Origin: DATBGZ01 sp036557785
Lineage (GTDB): Bacteria > Actinomycetota > Actinomycetes > Mycobacteriales > Micromonosporaceae
Assembly: GCA_036557785.1 (NCBI GenBank)
Contig: DATBGZ010000049.1
Location: forward strand, 1-64,000
Direction: 5' to 3'
DNA length: 64,000 nt
Shown: one piece after another, positions 8,564 through 17,200 of the stretch
Layout of the letters: the number at the start of each line of letters is the position of its first letter
Position numbering within the stretch: the first letter of the stretch is position 1
The notes under the pieces: model-generated
Database searches by the model: none
What the model saw: the letters and a program-made list of their open reading frames with translations, nothing else
Told to the model about the DNA's origin: nothing
Made by a program: the position numbers and the translations under genes

Positions 8564-9045
8564 GCGACGCAGGGTCCGTCTGTCCACCATGGACTGATGC
8601 GGTCGCGGACCTCGTCGCCGAATGGGTTGCCGCCGGGGCCTTCGGCCAGAGCCTGGGCCAGGTGCACGTGCAGGCACTTGACCCGGGTCGGCATGCCTCC
8701 GGCCGAGATCCCGGCGATCTCCGGCACGACCGCGATCTCCTCCCGCCGTCGCAGGTACCGCTCATGTGCCGCCTGGTAGCGGTCCGCGAGCTGGGGGTCG
8801 GTCGACAGGCGCGCCGACATCTCGCGCATGACCCCGGCCGACTCCAGGGCACTCACCGCGCCCACGGCACGCGGGCAGGTCAGGTAGTACAGCGTCGGGA
8901 AGGGGGTGCCGTCGTCGAGCCGCGGCACGGTCTCGACGACGTCCGGCAGGCCGCATGGGCACCGGTGCGCGACCGCGTGCGCGCCGCGCGGAGGGCGGCC
9001 GAGTTGTGCCTGTACCACGGCCCGGTCCGCCGGATCGAGTGTCAT
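8560..9045 (-). CDS. DUF501 family protein
   Basis: 161-residue cytoplasmic protein of DUF501, which in actinobacteria is nearly always encoded between the FtsB/DivIC-like gene and ppx. Conserved features visible are RCPCGLPDVVETVPRLDDG (about 28-46, with a C-x-C pair), FPTLYYLTCPRA (about 48-59) and GGMPTRVKCLHVHLAQALA (about 116-134). The three Cys and two His residues could bind a metal, but no mechanism is known. GTG at 9048 directly precedes ATG at 9045; either could be used. The start sits 5 bases after the upstream stop. Confidence 0.88.
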   Translation of the reverse strand: MTLDPADRAVVQAQLGRPPRGAHAVAHRCPCGLPDVVETVPRLDDGTPFPTLYYLTCPRAVGAVSALESAGVMREMSARLSTDPQLADRYQAAHERYLRRREEIAVVPEIAGISAGGMPTRVKCLHVHLAQALAEGPGGNPFGDEVRDRISPWWTDGPCVA

Positions 9046-9050
9046 CACCG

Positions 9051-9542
9051 TCAGGGCGTCGGCGGGTCATCGGCGGTCTGCACGCTGGTCCAGACCTGCT
9101 CGTACCACGGCGGCGACGCGGCCCCGCCCTCCTCCTGAGCCGAGGCGGGATCGACGCCCACCACATAGACCTGTTCGCCTACCTCGACGAGCAGGAGTCG
9201 CTTGCGCGCCTGGGCTTTGACGTACTCGTCGTCGTTCCACCGGGCGACCTCGTCGGCGAGTTGCTTGATGTGGTCGCGCTGCGCGCTCTGGTCGGCCTCC
9301 AGCCGAGCGATCTCGGCTTGCTGTGCCAGGTACACCCGCAGCGGGTAGGCGTAGGCGAGCACCAGGGCGAAGAGCACGGCTCCGACCGCCACCGCGCGAC
9401 CCGACACCTTCACGGGCTCGCGGGGCTTTCGCGGCGCGGCGCCCCGGCGCAGCTCGGCGCGGCGCGAAGCGGCACCCGCCGGTCGCCCACGACGCTTGGC
9501 GGGGCCCTGCCCGCTGAGCGTCCGCCGCTGGCTCACACCCAT
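9051..9542 (-). CDS. Septum formation initiator family protein (FtsB/DivIC-like)
   Basis: Single-pass divisome protein. A basic cytoplasmic N-terminus of about 46 residues (RRTLSGQGPAKRRGRPAG and after) is followed by a membrane segment AVAVGAVLFALVLAYAYPLR and then a predicted coiled coil (YLAQQAEIARLEADQSAQRD). Next comes the family signature WNDDEYVKAQARKRLLLVEVGE (given here as W-N-D-D-E-Y ... ARKRL). It acts with FtsL and FtsQ homologues to activate septal peptidoglycan synthesis. 163 residues is ordinary for actinobacteria. ATG at 9542 has GGAGAGGG as ribosome-binding site. A strong hairpin separates it from eno upstream, so it probably has its own promoter. Confidence 0.92.
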   Translation of the reverse strand: MGVSQRRTLSGQGPAKRRGRPAGAASRRAELRRGAAPRKPREPVKVSGRAVAVGAVLFALVLAYAYPLRVYLAQQAEIARLEADQSAQRDHIKQLADEVARWNDDEYVKAQARKRLLLVEVGEQVYVVGVDPASAQEEGGAASPPWYEQVWTSVQTADDPPTP

Positions 9543-9546
9543 CGCC

Positions 9547-9586
9547 CTCTCCCGTGCCCCCTTCCCGTGCGCTCTCCCGTGCCCCC
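9547..9586. repeat. 15-bp direct repeat in the ftsB-like leader
   Basis: CTCTCCCGTGCCCCC occurs at 9547-9561 and again at 9572-9586, with a partial copy between. On the minus strand, which is the leader of the ftsB-like gene, this reads as several purine-rich GGGAG/GGGGG blocks, any of which could mimic a ribosome-binding site. It may be simple low-complexity sequence. Confidence 0.7.
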
Positions 9587-9590
9587 TCCC

Positions 9591-9652
9591 GTTGATCTAG
9601 GGCACAGGACCGTGGTTTGATCTCCGACCACGGTCCTGTGCCCTAGATCAAC
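9591..9652. terminator. Perfect 26-bp inverted repeat, probable eno terminator
   Basis: The left arm 9591-9616 (starts GTTGATCTAGGGCACAGG) and right arm 9627-9652 are exact reverse complements, with a 10-base loop at 9617-9626. The hairpin begins 5 bases after the eno stop codon in the direction of eno transcription. There is no U-run on either side, as is common for actinobacterial hairpin terminators. The loop itself repeats part of the arm (TTGATCT). Confidence 0.85.
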
Positions 9653-9657
9653 TCGTG

Positions 9658-10944
9658 TTAAGAGCCAGCGTAGCGGGGGAAGGCGGCCGCGCCGGCATAA
9701 CGCGCCGCATCGTCGAGCTCCTCCTCGATGCGCAGGAGCTGGTTGTACTTCGCCACGCGCTCCGATCGGGCCGGCGCGCCGGTCTTGAGCTGGCCACAGC
9801 CGGTCGCCACGGCGAGATCGGCGATCGTGGTGTCCTCGGTCTCACCGGAGCGGTGGCTCATCATGCACCGCAAGCCCGCCCGGTGGGCCAGCTCGACGGC
9901 ATCGAACGTCTCGGTGAGCGAACCGATCTGGTTGACCTTCACCAGCACCGCGTTGGCCGCCCGCTCGGCGATGCCCCGCGAGATGCGCTCCGGGTTGGTG
10001 ACGAACAGGTCGTCGCCGACGATCTGGATGCGCTCGCCCAGCGCGGCGTTCATGGCGCTCCACCCCGCCCAGTCATCCTCGGCGAGAGGATCTTCGATGG
10101 AGACGATCGGGTAGGCGTCGACCAGGCCCGCGTAGTAGGCGATCAGCTGCTCGGCGGACTTGGCCGACCCCTCGAACGTGTAGCCCGTGCCGTCCTTGTA
10201 GAACTCGGTCGCCGCCACGTCGAGCGCGAGCACGACATCGGTGCCGAGCGTGTACCCGGCCGCCTGCACCGCCTCGGCGATCAGGTCCAGGGCGGCCGCG
10301 TTCGCGGGCAGGCTCGGGGCGAAACCACCCTCGTCGCCGAGCCCGGTCGCCAGGCCCTTCTTCTTGAGCACCGACTTGAGCGCGTGGTAGACCTCGGCGC
10401 CGCACCGCAGCGCCTCGCGGAACGTCGGCGGCCCGATCGGAGCGATCATGAACTCCTGAATGTCCACGTTGGAGTCCGCGTGTGCGCCACCGTTGAGGAT
10501 GTTCAGCATCGGTACGGGCAGCAGGTGTGCGTTGGGGCCGCCGAGATACCGGAACAGGCTCAGATCGGCCGACGCGGCGGCGGCCTTCGCCACCGCGAGG
10601 GAGACGCCGAGGATCGCGTTCGCGCCGAGGCTCGACTTGCCGGGCGTGCCGTCGATGTCCTTCATCTTCTGGTCGATCGCGCGCTGGTCGGAGGCCTCGT
10701 AGCCGACCAGCTCCTCGACGATGCGGTCGGCGACATTCGCCACCGCCTTCTCGACGCCCTTGCCGGCAAAGCGCCGGGCGTCGCCGTCGCGCAGCTCAAC
10801 CGCCTCGAAGGCGCCGGTGGAGGCGCCGGAGGGAACCGCTGCGCGGGCCGTCGTTCCGTCGTCCAGTCCGACCTCGACCTCGACCGTGGGGTTGCCCCGT
10901 GAGTCGAGGATCTCCCGAGCAACAATCGCTTCAATGGTTGCCAC
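9658..10944 (-). CDS. eno: Enolase
   Basis: Glycolytic 2-phosphoglycerate dehydratase, 428 residues, the standard length. Visible conserved parts: AREILDSRGNPTVEVEV at the N-terminus, AVPSGASTGAFEAVELRDGD (about 37-56, the mobile catalytic loop), GDEGGFAP (about 205-212), and VSIEDPLAEDDW (about 285-296; metal-binding Glu and Asp). The signature LVKVNQIGSLTETFDAVELA (about 336-355) includes the catalytic Lys, and SHRSGETEDTTIADLAV follows. GTG start at 10944 (AGGAGCGAG upstream). It ends in a strong hairpin at 9591-9652. It is near mfd and mazG, as in many actinobacteria, and may also take part in the RNA degradosome, which is general family knowledge. Confidence 0.98.
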   Translation of the reverse strand: MATIEAIVAREILDSRGNPTVEVEVGLDDGTTARAAVPSGASTGAFEAVELRDGDARRFAGKGVEKAVANVADRIVEELVGYEASDQRAIDQKMKDIDGTPGKSSLGANAILGVSLAVAKAAAASADLSLFRYLGGPNAHLLPVPMLNILNGGAHADSNVDIQEFMIAPIGPPTFREALRCGAEVYHALKSVLKKKGLATGLGDEGGFAPSLPANAAALDLIAEAVQAAGYTLGTDVVLALDVAATEFYKDGTGYTFEGSAKSAEQLIAYYAGLVDAYPIVSIEDPLAEDDWAGWSAMNAALGERIQIVGDDLFVTNPERISRGIAERAANAVLVKVNQIGSLTETFDAVELAHRAGLRCMMSHRSGETEDTTIADLAVATGCGQLKTGAPARSERVAKYNQLLRIEEELDDAARYAGAAAFPRYAGS

Positions 10945-11020
10945 GTGAACTCGCTCCTTGTGTGAACCAGGCCCGCGGCACTGCGGGAGTACGGGGAGAG
11001 CCTATCGTCCGACGCGGCGC

Positions 11021-12676
11021 TCAGGTGCCGAGTAGCAGGCCTCGCAGGTGACGGGGCGACGGGTTGCCATGGGCGAGCATCCGATCGTGCCAGTCGCGCA
11101 CGGTGACGCTCGCGGGGCGCGCCGCCGCGATCGCCGAGACCTCCTGATATCCGACGAAATACGTCGATAGCTGCGTCGAGGTGAGCAGCGCCCGTCGCCA
11201 CTTGCCGGCGGCCTCGCCCTCCTCCTGGAAGCCGCGCTGCGTCATCAGCGCCATCGCCTCGCCCTCGGTCATGCCCTCGCAGTGCACGGCCTGGTCGATG
11301 ATCGCGTTGATCGTCATCCGCAACTGCATCTTGAGCTGCTGCAGGCGCACCGGGAGCCCACCGAAGCCGTGCTCGGCCATGACCTGCTCGGCGTAGACGG
11401 CCCAGCCCTCGATGAACGGGCCGGAGAAGACGACCGCCGGGACCCGGGTCGAGGACCGGTACCGGCGGGCGTGGGCGAGCTGGAGGAAGTGGCCCGGCAT
11501 GGCCTCGTGGATGGTCAGGTCACGCACCATGTCGTCGTTGTACTCGCGGTAGAACGACGCGACGCGTTCCGGCGACCAGCCGGCGGGGGTCGGCGCGATG
11601 CAGAAGAAGGTGGGAACACTCGCGTGCTCCAGCGGCCCGGGCGGGTCACAGTACGCCACCGCGACACCGCGCGCGAACTCCGGCATGGTCTGGATCACGC
11701 AGGGATCGTCCACGAGGGATACCAGATCGTGGGATTCGACGAACGCGGTCGTCTCCTGCAGCGCGAGCCTGGCCAGCTCCACAATGGATTGGTTGTCGGG
11801 ATGCTCGTCGGATCGCCGGCCCAACGCCAGCCGTACGGTGTCGTCGTCGGCCCGCTCACCCACGAGTTGCGCGGCCGCCTCACGGATCGCCTCGCTGACC
11901 CGGGCGAGGTTCTCGCGGGCCAGGCGCTCGACCTGAGCCGCGGAGAGCTCGGTGTCCAGCGTGTGCCATAGCTTGGCCTCCCACAGCCGCCGGCCCAGCC
12001 GCGGGTCACGCCCCGGTTCGGCCGCGGCGGCCCGTTCATCGAGCCACTCCGCGAAGGACTCCAGCGCCGCGACCGCGTCCGCCGCCACCAGCTCGAGGGC
12101 CGACCACGAGGCCGGCGCCTGCGCGGCCAGCGCCGGCACCTCGTCCTTGACGAGCGCCGCCGTGCCCCGGAACTGGCTGGCGGCCGTCTCGAGGTGGATC
12201 CGCGGGCAGCCGGAGAGCACCGAGCGCGCCACGTCCAGGGCGTCCGGGATGGCGCGCAGTCGTCCGCCAAGTGCCTCGAGGCGCGTGGCCGCGGGCGCGA
12301 AGGGCCGCGCCAGCAGCCCGTAGAGCAGGCTTCCGGGGTTGTGCACCAACGGATTCCACTCGTGCTCGCGGGTCTCGGTGAGCGCGAAGAGCCTCCGCTC
12401 GACCAGCGACAGCAGGTGCTCGTGGTCGACCCGGTCGGTGACCGACAGCCCGTCAGTGTCCACACCGGAGAGTGCGGCGGAGGCGTCGCGCAGCATCCGG
12501 ACCCGCCCGGCCACGGCGTCGCCGGAGAAGTCGGGGAGCCGGTCGTCGTAGCGGTGCTCGCCGGCGTGAGCGGCCAGGTCGGGTTCGGCGGCGAGCAGCT
12601 CGTCGACGATGCGCTCGGCCATGGGCGCGTACGGGTTCGCGGCCAACGAGGCGGGTTCTGCGGCGGACGGGACCAT
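11021..12676 (-). CDS. DUF885 family metallopeptidase-like protein
   Basis: 551-residue soluble protein of DUF885, a gluzincin-like family of probable zinc carboxypeptidases. The key motif TIHEAMPGHFLQLAHARR lies near residues 382-399: H-E-x-x-x-G-H provides two His ligands and the catalytic Glu. A downstream EGWAVYAEQVMAEHG carries the likely third ligand (Glu). No signal peptide is visible, so it is probably cytoplasmic; substrate unknown. ATG at 12676 is preferred because a TTG at 12685 would overlap the mazG stop. It follows mazG by 5 bases and is probably co-transcribed with it. Confidence 0.87.
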   Translation of the reverse strand: MVPSAAEPASLAANPYAPMAERIVDELLAAEPDLAAHAGEHRYDDRLPDFSGDAVAGRVRMLRDASAALSGVDTDGLSVTDRVDHEHLLSLVERRLFALTETREHEWNPLVHNPGSLLYGLLARPFAPAATRLEALGGRLRAIPDALDVARSVLSGCPRIHLETAASQFRGTAALVKDEVPALAAQAPASWSALELVAADAVAALESFAEWLDERAAAAEPGRDPRLGRRLWEAKLWHTLDTELSAAQVERLARENLARVSEAIREAAAQLVGERADDDTVRLALGRRSDEHPDNQSIVELARLALQETTAFVESHDLVSLVDDPCVIQTMPEFARGVAVAYCDPPGPLEHASVPTFFCIAPTPAGWSPERVASFYREYNDDMVRDLTIHEAMPGHFLQLAHARRYRSSTRVPAVVFSGPFIEGWAVYAEQVMAEHGFGGLPVRLQQLKMQLRMTINAIIDQAVHCEGMTEGEAMALMTQRGFQEEGEAAGKWRRALLTSTQLSTYFVGYQEVSAIAAARPASVTVRDWHDRMLAHGNPSPRHLRGLLLGT

Positions 12677-12681
12677 GGACG

Positions 12682-13413
12682 TCAACTTATCGGATCTGAG
12701 TCGCTGCGCTTGCCTGCCTGCACGGCCTCGCGCTCCCGTACGGCCCGCGCCGTGCGCAGCGCCACGCGGCGCAGCGCCGCTTCCGGGTCGAGCCCGGCAG
12801 CGGTGGCCCGGGCGACCAGCCCGAAGAGCAGCTCACCGAGACCCTCCTCGTCGGCGAAGGCGCCCGCGATGGTGTCGGCGAGGATGGCGGCCGTAGCGGC
12901 ATCGGATGCGGGCACGTCGATGCCGGCAGAGCGCGCTCGGGCGAGGATCTTCGCCGCGAGCGCCAGGGCGGGTTGGGAGAGCGCGACGCCGTCGAGCACC
13001 GAGGAGCGCGCCTTCTCCTCGCGCTTGATGCGTTCCCAGTTCGCCGTGATCTCCTCGACGCTGCCGACGGCAAGGCCGGCGAAGACGTGCGGGTTGCGCC
13101 GGACCAGCTTCTCGGCCAGCGCCCCGGCAACGTCGTCGATGGACCAGGGTTCGTCAGCCTCCTGAGCCATCCGGGCATGCAGCACGACCTGCAACAGCAG
13201 ATCGCCGAGCTCCTCCCGCAGCGCTGCGAGGTCGTGCGCCGCGATGGCGTCGTACGCCTCGTACGCCTCCTCCAGCAGATACCTGGCCAGGCTCTGGTGG
13301 GTCTGCTCGCGGCGCCACGGATCGCCATCCTCGGACGAGAGCGTATCGACGATCTTCACGACATCGAGCAGCCGCGAGCCCGGCACGGGCGGTGGCTGCT
13401 CGGCCGGCGGCAC
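12682..13413 (-). CDS. mazG: Nucleoside triphosphate pyrophosphohydrolase MazG
   Basis: House-cleaning enzyme converting NTPs or dNTPs to NMPs plus pyrophosphate. The helical MazG domain is recognisable: DPWRREQTHQSLARYLLEEA (residues 31-50), followed by LREELGDLLLQVVLHARMA. The E-x2-E and E-x2-D acidic pairs of the Mg-binding site fall in LLEEAYEA and REELGDLL. A second, weaker MazG-like half follows (ILARARSAGIDVP onward), as in two-domain MazG, but it is degenerate. 243 residues. GTG at 13413, 2 bases after the upstream stop. The mfd-(SurA-like)-mazG-eno order is conserved in the phylum. Confidence 0.92.
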   Translation of the reverse strand: MPPAEQPPPVPGSRLLDVVKIVDTLSSEDGDPWRREQTHQSLARYLLEEAYEAYDAIAAHDLAALREELGDLLLQVVLHARMAQEADEPWSIDDVAGALAEKLVRRNPHVFAGLAVGSVEEITANWERIKREEKARSSVLDGVALSQPALALAAKILARARSAGIDVPASDAATAAILADTIAGAFADEEGLGELLFGLVARATAAGLDPEAALRRVALRTARAVREREAVQAGKRSDSDPIS

Positions 13414-13415
13414 GC

Positions 13416-14144
13416 TCAGCCCTCGGGGCGCGAGGCGCCGGTGCCCTGCTGGCCGAGGGGGAGATCGACGAGGACGAGCTGCCCGTTGGAGACGACGAGC
13501 AGCTGGAACGTCAGGGGCTGGTAGCGCGGGTTTACGGTCAGGCCGTACCGGTCGATGGCCGCGAGCAGCTCATCGCGGAGGGCCAACGCGCGGCTGTAGT
13601 CCTCCAGGCTGAGCAGCTCGGACTTGATCTGGTCGTAGGTCGCCACGTCCGGCCCCGCGAGGCGGACGAAGCTGTCGAAGACCGCGCGCATCTCCTCCTC
13701 GGTGGGCGTGCGTGGTGTCACGCTGGCCCGCAGCGCGGTGAGGTAGGCGACGACCTCGGCGTCCAGCCGTACGTACGGGTCGTCCTCGCCGGCCTGCAGG
13801 GTCGAGGCCGCGCCCGCATAGTCCGGGGCGCTCGGCGTGATGCCCTTCTCCTGCGCGTATCGGCGAGCCACCTCGCGGAAGACCATCAGTGACGCGACCG
13901 ACTGGCGGACCTGACCGACCGCGTCGCTGACCCCTGAGTTCTCCAGGCTGGCGGCCAGCGGCGCCGCGGCAGCCTCGACGTCGGAGTTGTCGATCGAGGT
14001 ATCACCGACGCGCAGCGCCTCGTTGCTGTCGTGGGCGCAGCCCGACAGCGCCAGCAGGCTCACCAGTGCCACCCCCGCGAGCCCCCGGCGAAGCCGGCGA
14101 CCCGACCCGGACCGCCCGACCGCGACGCGACCCAAACGCTGCAT
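13416..14144 (-). CDS. SurA N-terminal-like lipoprotein
   Basis: 242-residue secreted lipoprotein. A basic N-terminus (RLRRGLAGVALVSLLALSGC) ends in lipobox LSGC at about residues 31-34, so the mature protein should be anchored to the outer face of the membrane. The rest is helical, with RVGDTSIDNSDVEAAAAPLA resembling the SurA_N or trigger-factor-like chaperone fold. No PPIase (rotamase) domain follows. This gene is usually placed between mfd and mazG in actinobacteria. ATG at 14144 has GAGAGG about 9 bases upstream; GTG at 14150 is the alternative. The chaperone role is inferred from fold resemblance only. Confidence 0.8.
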   Translation of the reverse strand: MQRLGRVAVGRSGSGRRLRRGLAGVALVSLLALSGCAHDSNEALRVGDTSIDNSDVEAAAAPLAASLENSGVSDAVGQVRQSVASLMVFREVARRYAQEKGITPSAPDYAGAASTLQAGEDDPYVRLDAEVVAYLTALRASVTPRTPTEEEMRAVFDSFVRLAGPDVATYDQIKSELLSLEDYSRALALRDELLAAIDRYGLTVNPRYQPLTFQLLVVSNGQLVLVDLPLGQQGTGASRPEG

Positions 14145-14203
14145 CTGCACAGCCTCTCATCCCCGATCCGCGGTCGGGCGCCGACCCGGACCGCCCAGCA
14201 CCG

Positions 14204-17200
14204 TCAGCCGCCGACCACGCTGGTGAGCAGCTCCTGGCACCAGGTGAGCAGGGCCACGTCGCGCAGGTACGGCCCCTGCATCGGCGCCTTGGCCGCCGGG
14301 CGTGGCACCGAGATCTGCTCGCCGGCGCTCTTGTACACCGCCTCCGGGTAGAGCCGCTTGAGCCGCAGCTGCTTGGAGTCCGGCAGGGCCAGCGGCCCGA
14401 ACCGGATGTGCCGGCCCTGCAGCGAGACGTCGGCCAGGCCGAGCGAGCGGGCGAGCAGCCGGAACCGAGCCACCGCCAGCAGGTTCGTGACCTGTTCGGG
14501 TGCCGTGCCGTACCGGTCGCGCATCTCGGCCTCGACCTCGTCGATGCGCTGCGGCGTCTTCGCCTCGGCGATCTTGCGGTACATCTCCAGACGCAGCCGC
14601 TCGACGCCGATGTACTCATGCGGCAGATGGGCGTCGACCGGCAGGTCCACCTTGACGTCGGAGGCCTCCTCGGGTGCCTCGCCCTTGAACTGCTGGACGG
14701 CCTCGCCCACCATCCGTACGTAGAGGTCGAAGCCGACGCCCTCGATGTGGCCGGACTGCTCGCCGCCGAGCAGGTTGCCCGCGCCGCGGATCTCCAGGTC
14801 CTTCATGGCGACGTACATGCCCGCGCCGAGTTCACTGTGCTGGGCGATCGTGGCCAGGCGCTCGTGCGCGTGCTCGGTGAGGGGCTTGTCGGGCGGGAAG
14901 AGGAAGTACGCGTACGCGCGCTCCCGCGCCCGGCCGACCCGGCCCCGGATCTGGTGCAGCTGTGCCAGGCCCAGCAGGTCGGCCCGCTCCACGATGAGCG
15001 TGTTGGCATTAGGGATGTCGATGCCCGACTCCACGATCGTGGTGCAGACGAGCACGTCGAACTGCTTGTCCCAGAAGGCGATCATCACCTTCTCCAGCGC
15101 GTCCTCGCCCATCTGTCCATGCGCGACAGCGATCCGGGCCTCGGGCACCAGCTCGCGCAGCTTGCGGGCCGCGCGCTCGATCGACTCCACCCGGTTGTGC
15201 ACGTAGAAGACCTGCCCGTCACGCAGCAGCTCGCGGTGGATCGCGGCGGCGATCTGGCGGTCGTCCTGGGCGCCCACGAAGGTGAGCACCGGGTGGCGCT
15301 CCTCGGGTGGTGTGGTGATCGTCGACATCTCCCGGATGCCGGTGATCGCCATCTCGAGGGTGCGCGGGATCGGGGTGGCGGACATCGAGAGCACGTCAAC
15401 GTACGCCCGCTGCTTCTTCAGCTCCTCCTTGTGCTCGACGCCGAACCGCTGCTCCTCATCGACGATGATCAGGCCGAGGTCCTTGAACCGGGTCGCGGAC
15501 TGCAGCAGCCGGTGCGTACCGATGACGACATCGGCGCTGCCCTCGGCGATGCGGGCCAGCGTCTCCTCCGACTCCTTCGGCGTCTGGAACCGGGAAAGCT
15601 GACGGATCTCGATGGGGAACTGGTTCATCCGCTCGGTGAAGGTGTTGAAGTGCTGCTGGGCCAGGAGCGTCGTGGGCACCAGCACCGCGACCTGCTTGCC
15701 GTCCTGGACCGCCTTGAACGCGGCCCGGACCGCGATCTCGGTCTTGCCATAGCCGACGTCACCGGAGATCAGCCGGTCCATCGGCAGCGGCTTGGACATG
15801 TCGGCCTTGACCTCCTCGATCGCCGAGAGCTGGTCGGGCGTCTCGGTGTACGGGAAGGCGTCCTCGAGCTCGCGCTGCCAGGGCGTGTCCGGCCCGAACG
15901 CGTGCCCGGTGGAGTTCTGCCGGACCGCGTAGAGCTTGATGAGCTCGGCCGCGATCTCGCGCACCGCCTTGCGCGCTTTCGCCTTGGCCTGCTTCCACTC
16001 CGAGCCACCCATCTTGTGCAGCGTGGGCGTCTCGCCTCCCACGTAGCGCGAGAGCTGGTCCAGCGAATCGGTCGGCACGAACAGGCGATCGCCCGGTTGC
16101 CCGCGCTTGCTCGGGGCGTACTCGATGACCAGGTACTCGCGGTCGGCTCCGTTCACGGTGCGCTGCACCAGCTCGACGTAGCGGCCGATGCCGTGCTGCT
16201 CGTGCACCACGAAGTCGCCCGAGCGCAGCTCCAGGGGGTCGATCTGGTTGCGGCGCCGGCTCGGCATCTTCGACATGTCCCTTGTGGACGCTCCACGCCC
16301 ACCGCTGATGTCGTTGCCGGTGAGGATGGCCAGCCGCCCGACCTCGTCGGTGAAGCCGTGTTCGAGCGCGCCGACGGCGACGAGCACCTCGCCGGGCGGC
16401 GGGGCATCCTCGATCGTGGCGACCTCCCGGGCGCCCAGTCCCGCCTCGCGCAGCACCTCGACGGCCCGCTTGGCCGGGCCGTGACCGGCGAAGACCAGCG
16501 CCACCCGAGCGCCGTCACCGGTCCACCGCTTGAGGTCGTCGCTGACCCGTGCGGTCTCGCCGTGGTAGAGCGGCACGGCCTGCGCGGCCAGCGCTAACGT
16601 GCGACCGGTGTCGGGCGCGATATCGGGCAACAGGTCCGGCTCCGGCCCACGCCACGGCTCGTCGTCGGAGGTGTCCCGGCGGCGCCCCGTGGCGGACTCG
16701 GCCGCGATACCGAACGGGCTCACCGACCACCATGGCTGTCCGAGCTGCGCCGCGACCACGCGCACCTGCGCCAGCGACCGGAACGCGGCGGCGCCGAGGT
16801 CCACCGGTGCCTTGCCACCGCCGGCGGCAGCGGCCCAGCTCGCCTGGAGAAACTCCTCGCTGGTGCGAACCAGGTCGTGCGCCCGGGACCGGATGCGCTC
16901 CGGGTCGCAGAGCAGCACCATCGCGCCGGCCGGAAGGCAGTGCAGCAGCAGCTCCAGGGACGTGGCGCCGTCGAGCAGTGCGGGGGCGAGCGACTCCATG
17001 CCCTCGACCGGGATGCCCTCGGCGAGCTTGTCCAGCATCTCGGCGAGCTCAGGGTGGCGGCCGGCGAGCTCGCGGGCCCGCTCGCGTACCTCGTCGGTGA
17101 GCAGCAGCTCCCGGCACGGTGGCACCCAGACACGCTCCACTGTGGTCAGTGTGCGCTGGTCGGCGATGGCGAAACTGCGGATCTCCTCGATCTCGTCGCC

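Noticed and set aside
9655..10902. 415-codon plus-strand frame opposite eno
   Set aside because: It mirrors eno codons and has no recognisable motif or ribosome-binding site.
14066..16597. 843-codon plus-strand open frame opposite mfd
   Set aside because: Composition is Arg/His/Leu/Gly-rich with no domain signature, and the opposite frame is unmistakable Mfd. Long antisense frames are expected at this GC content.
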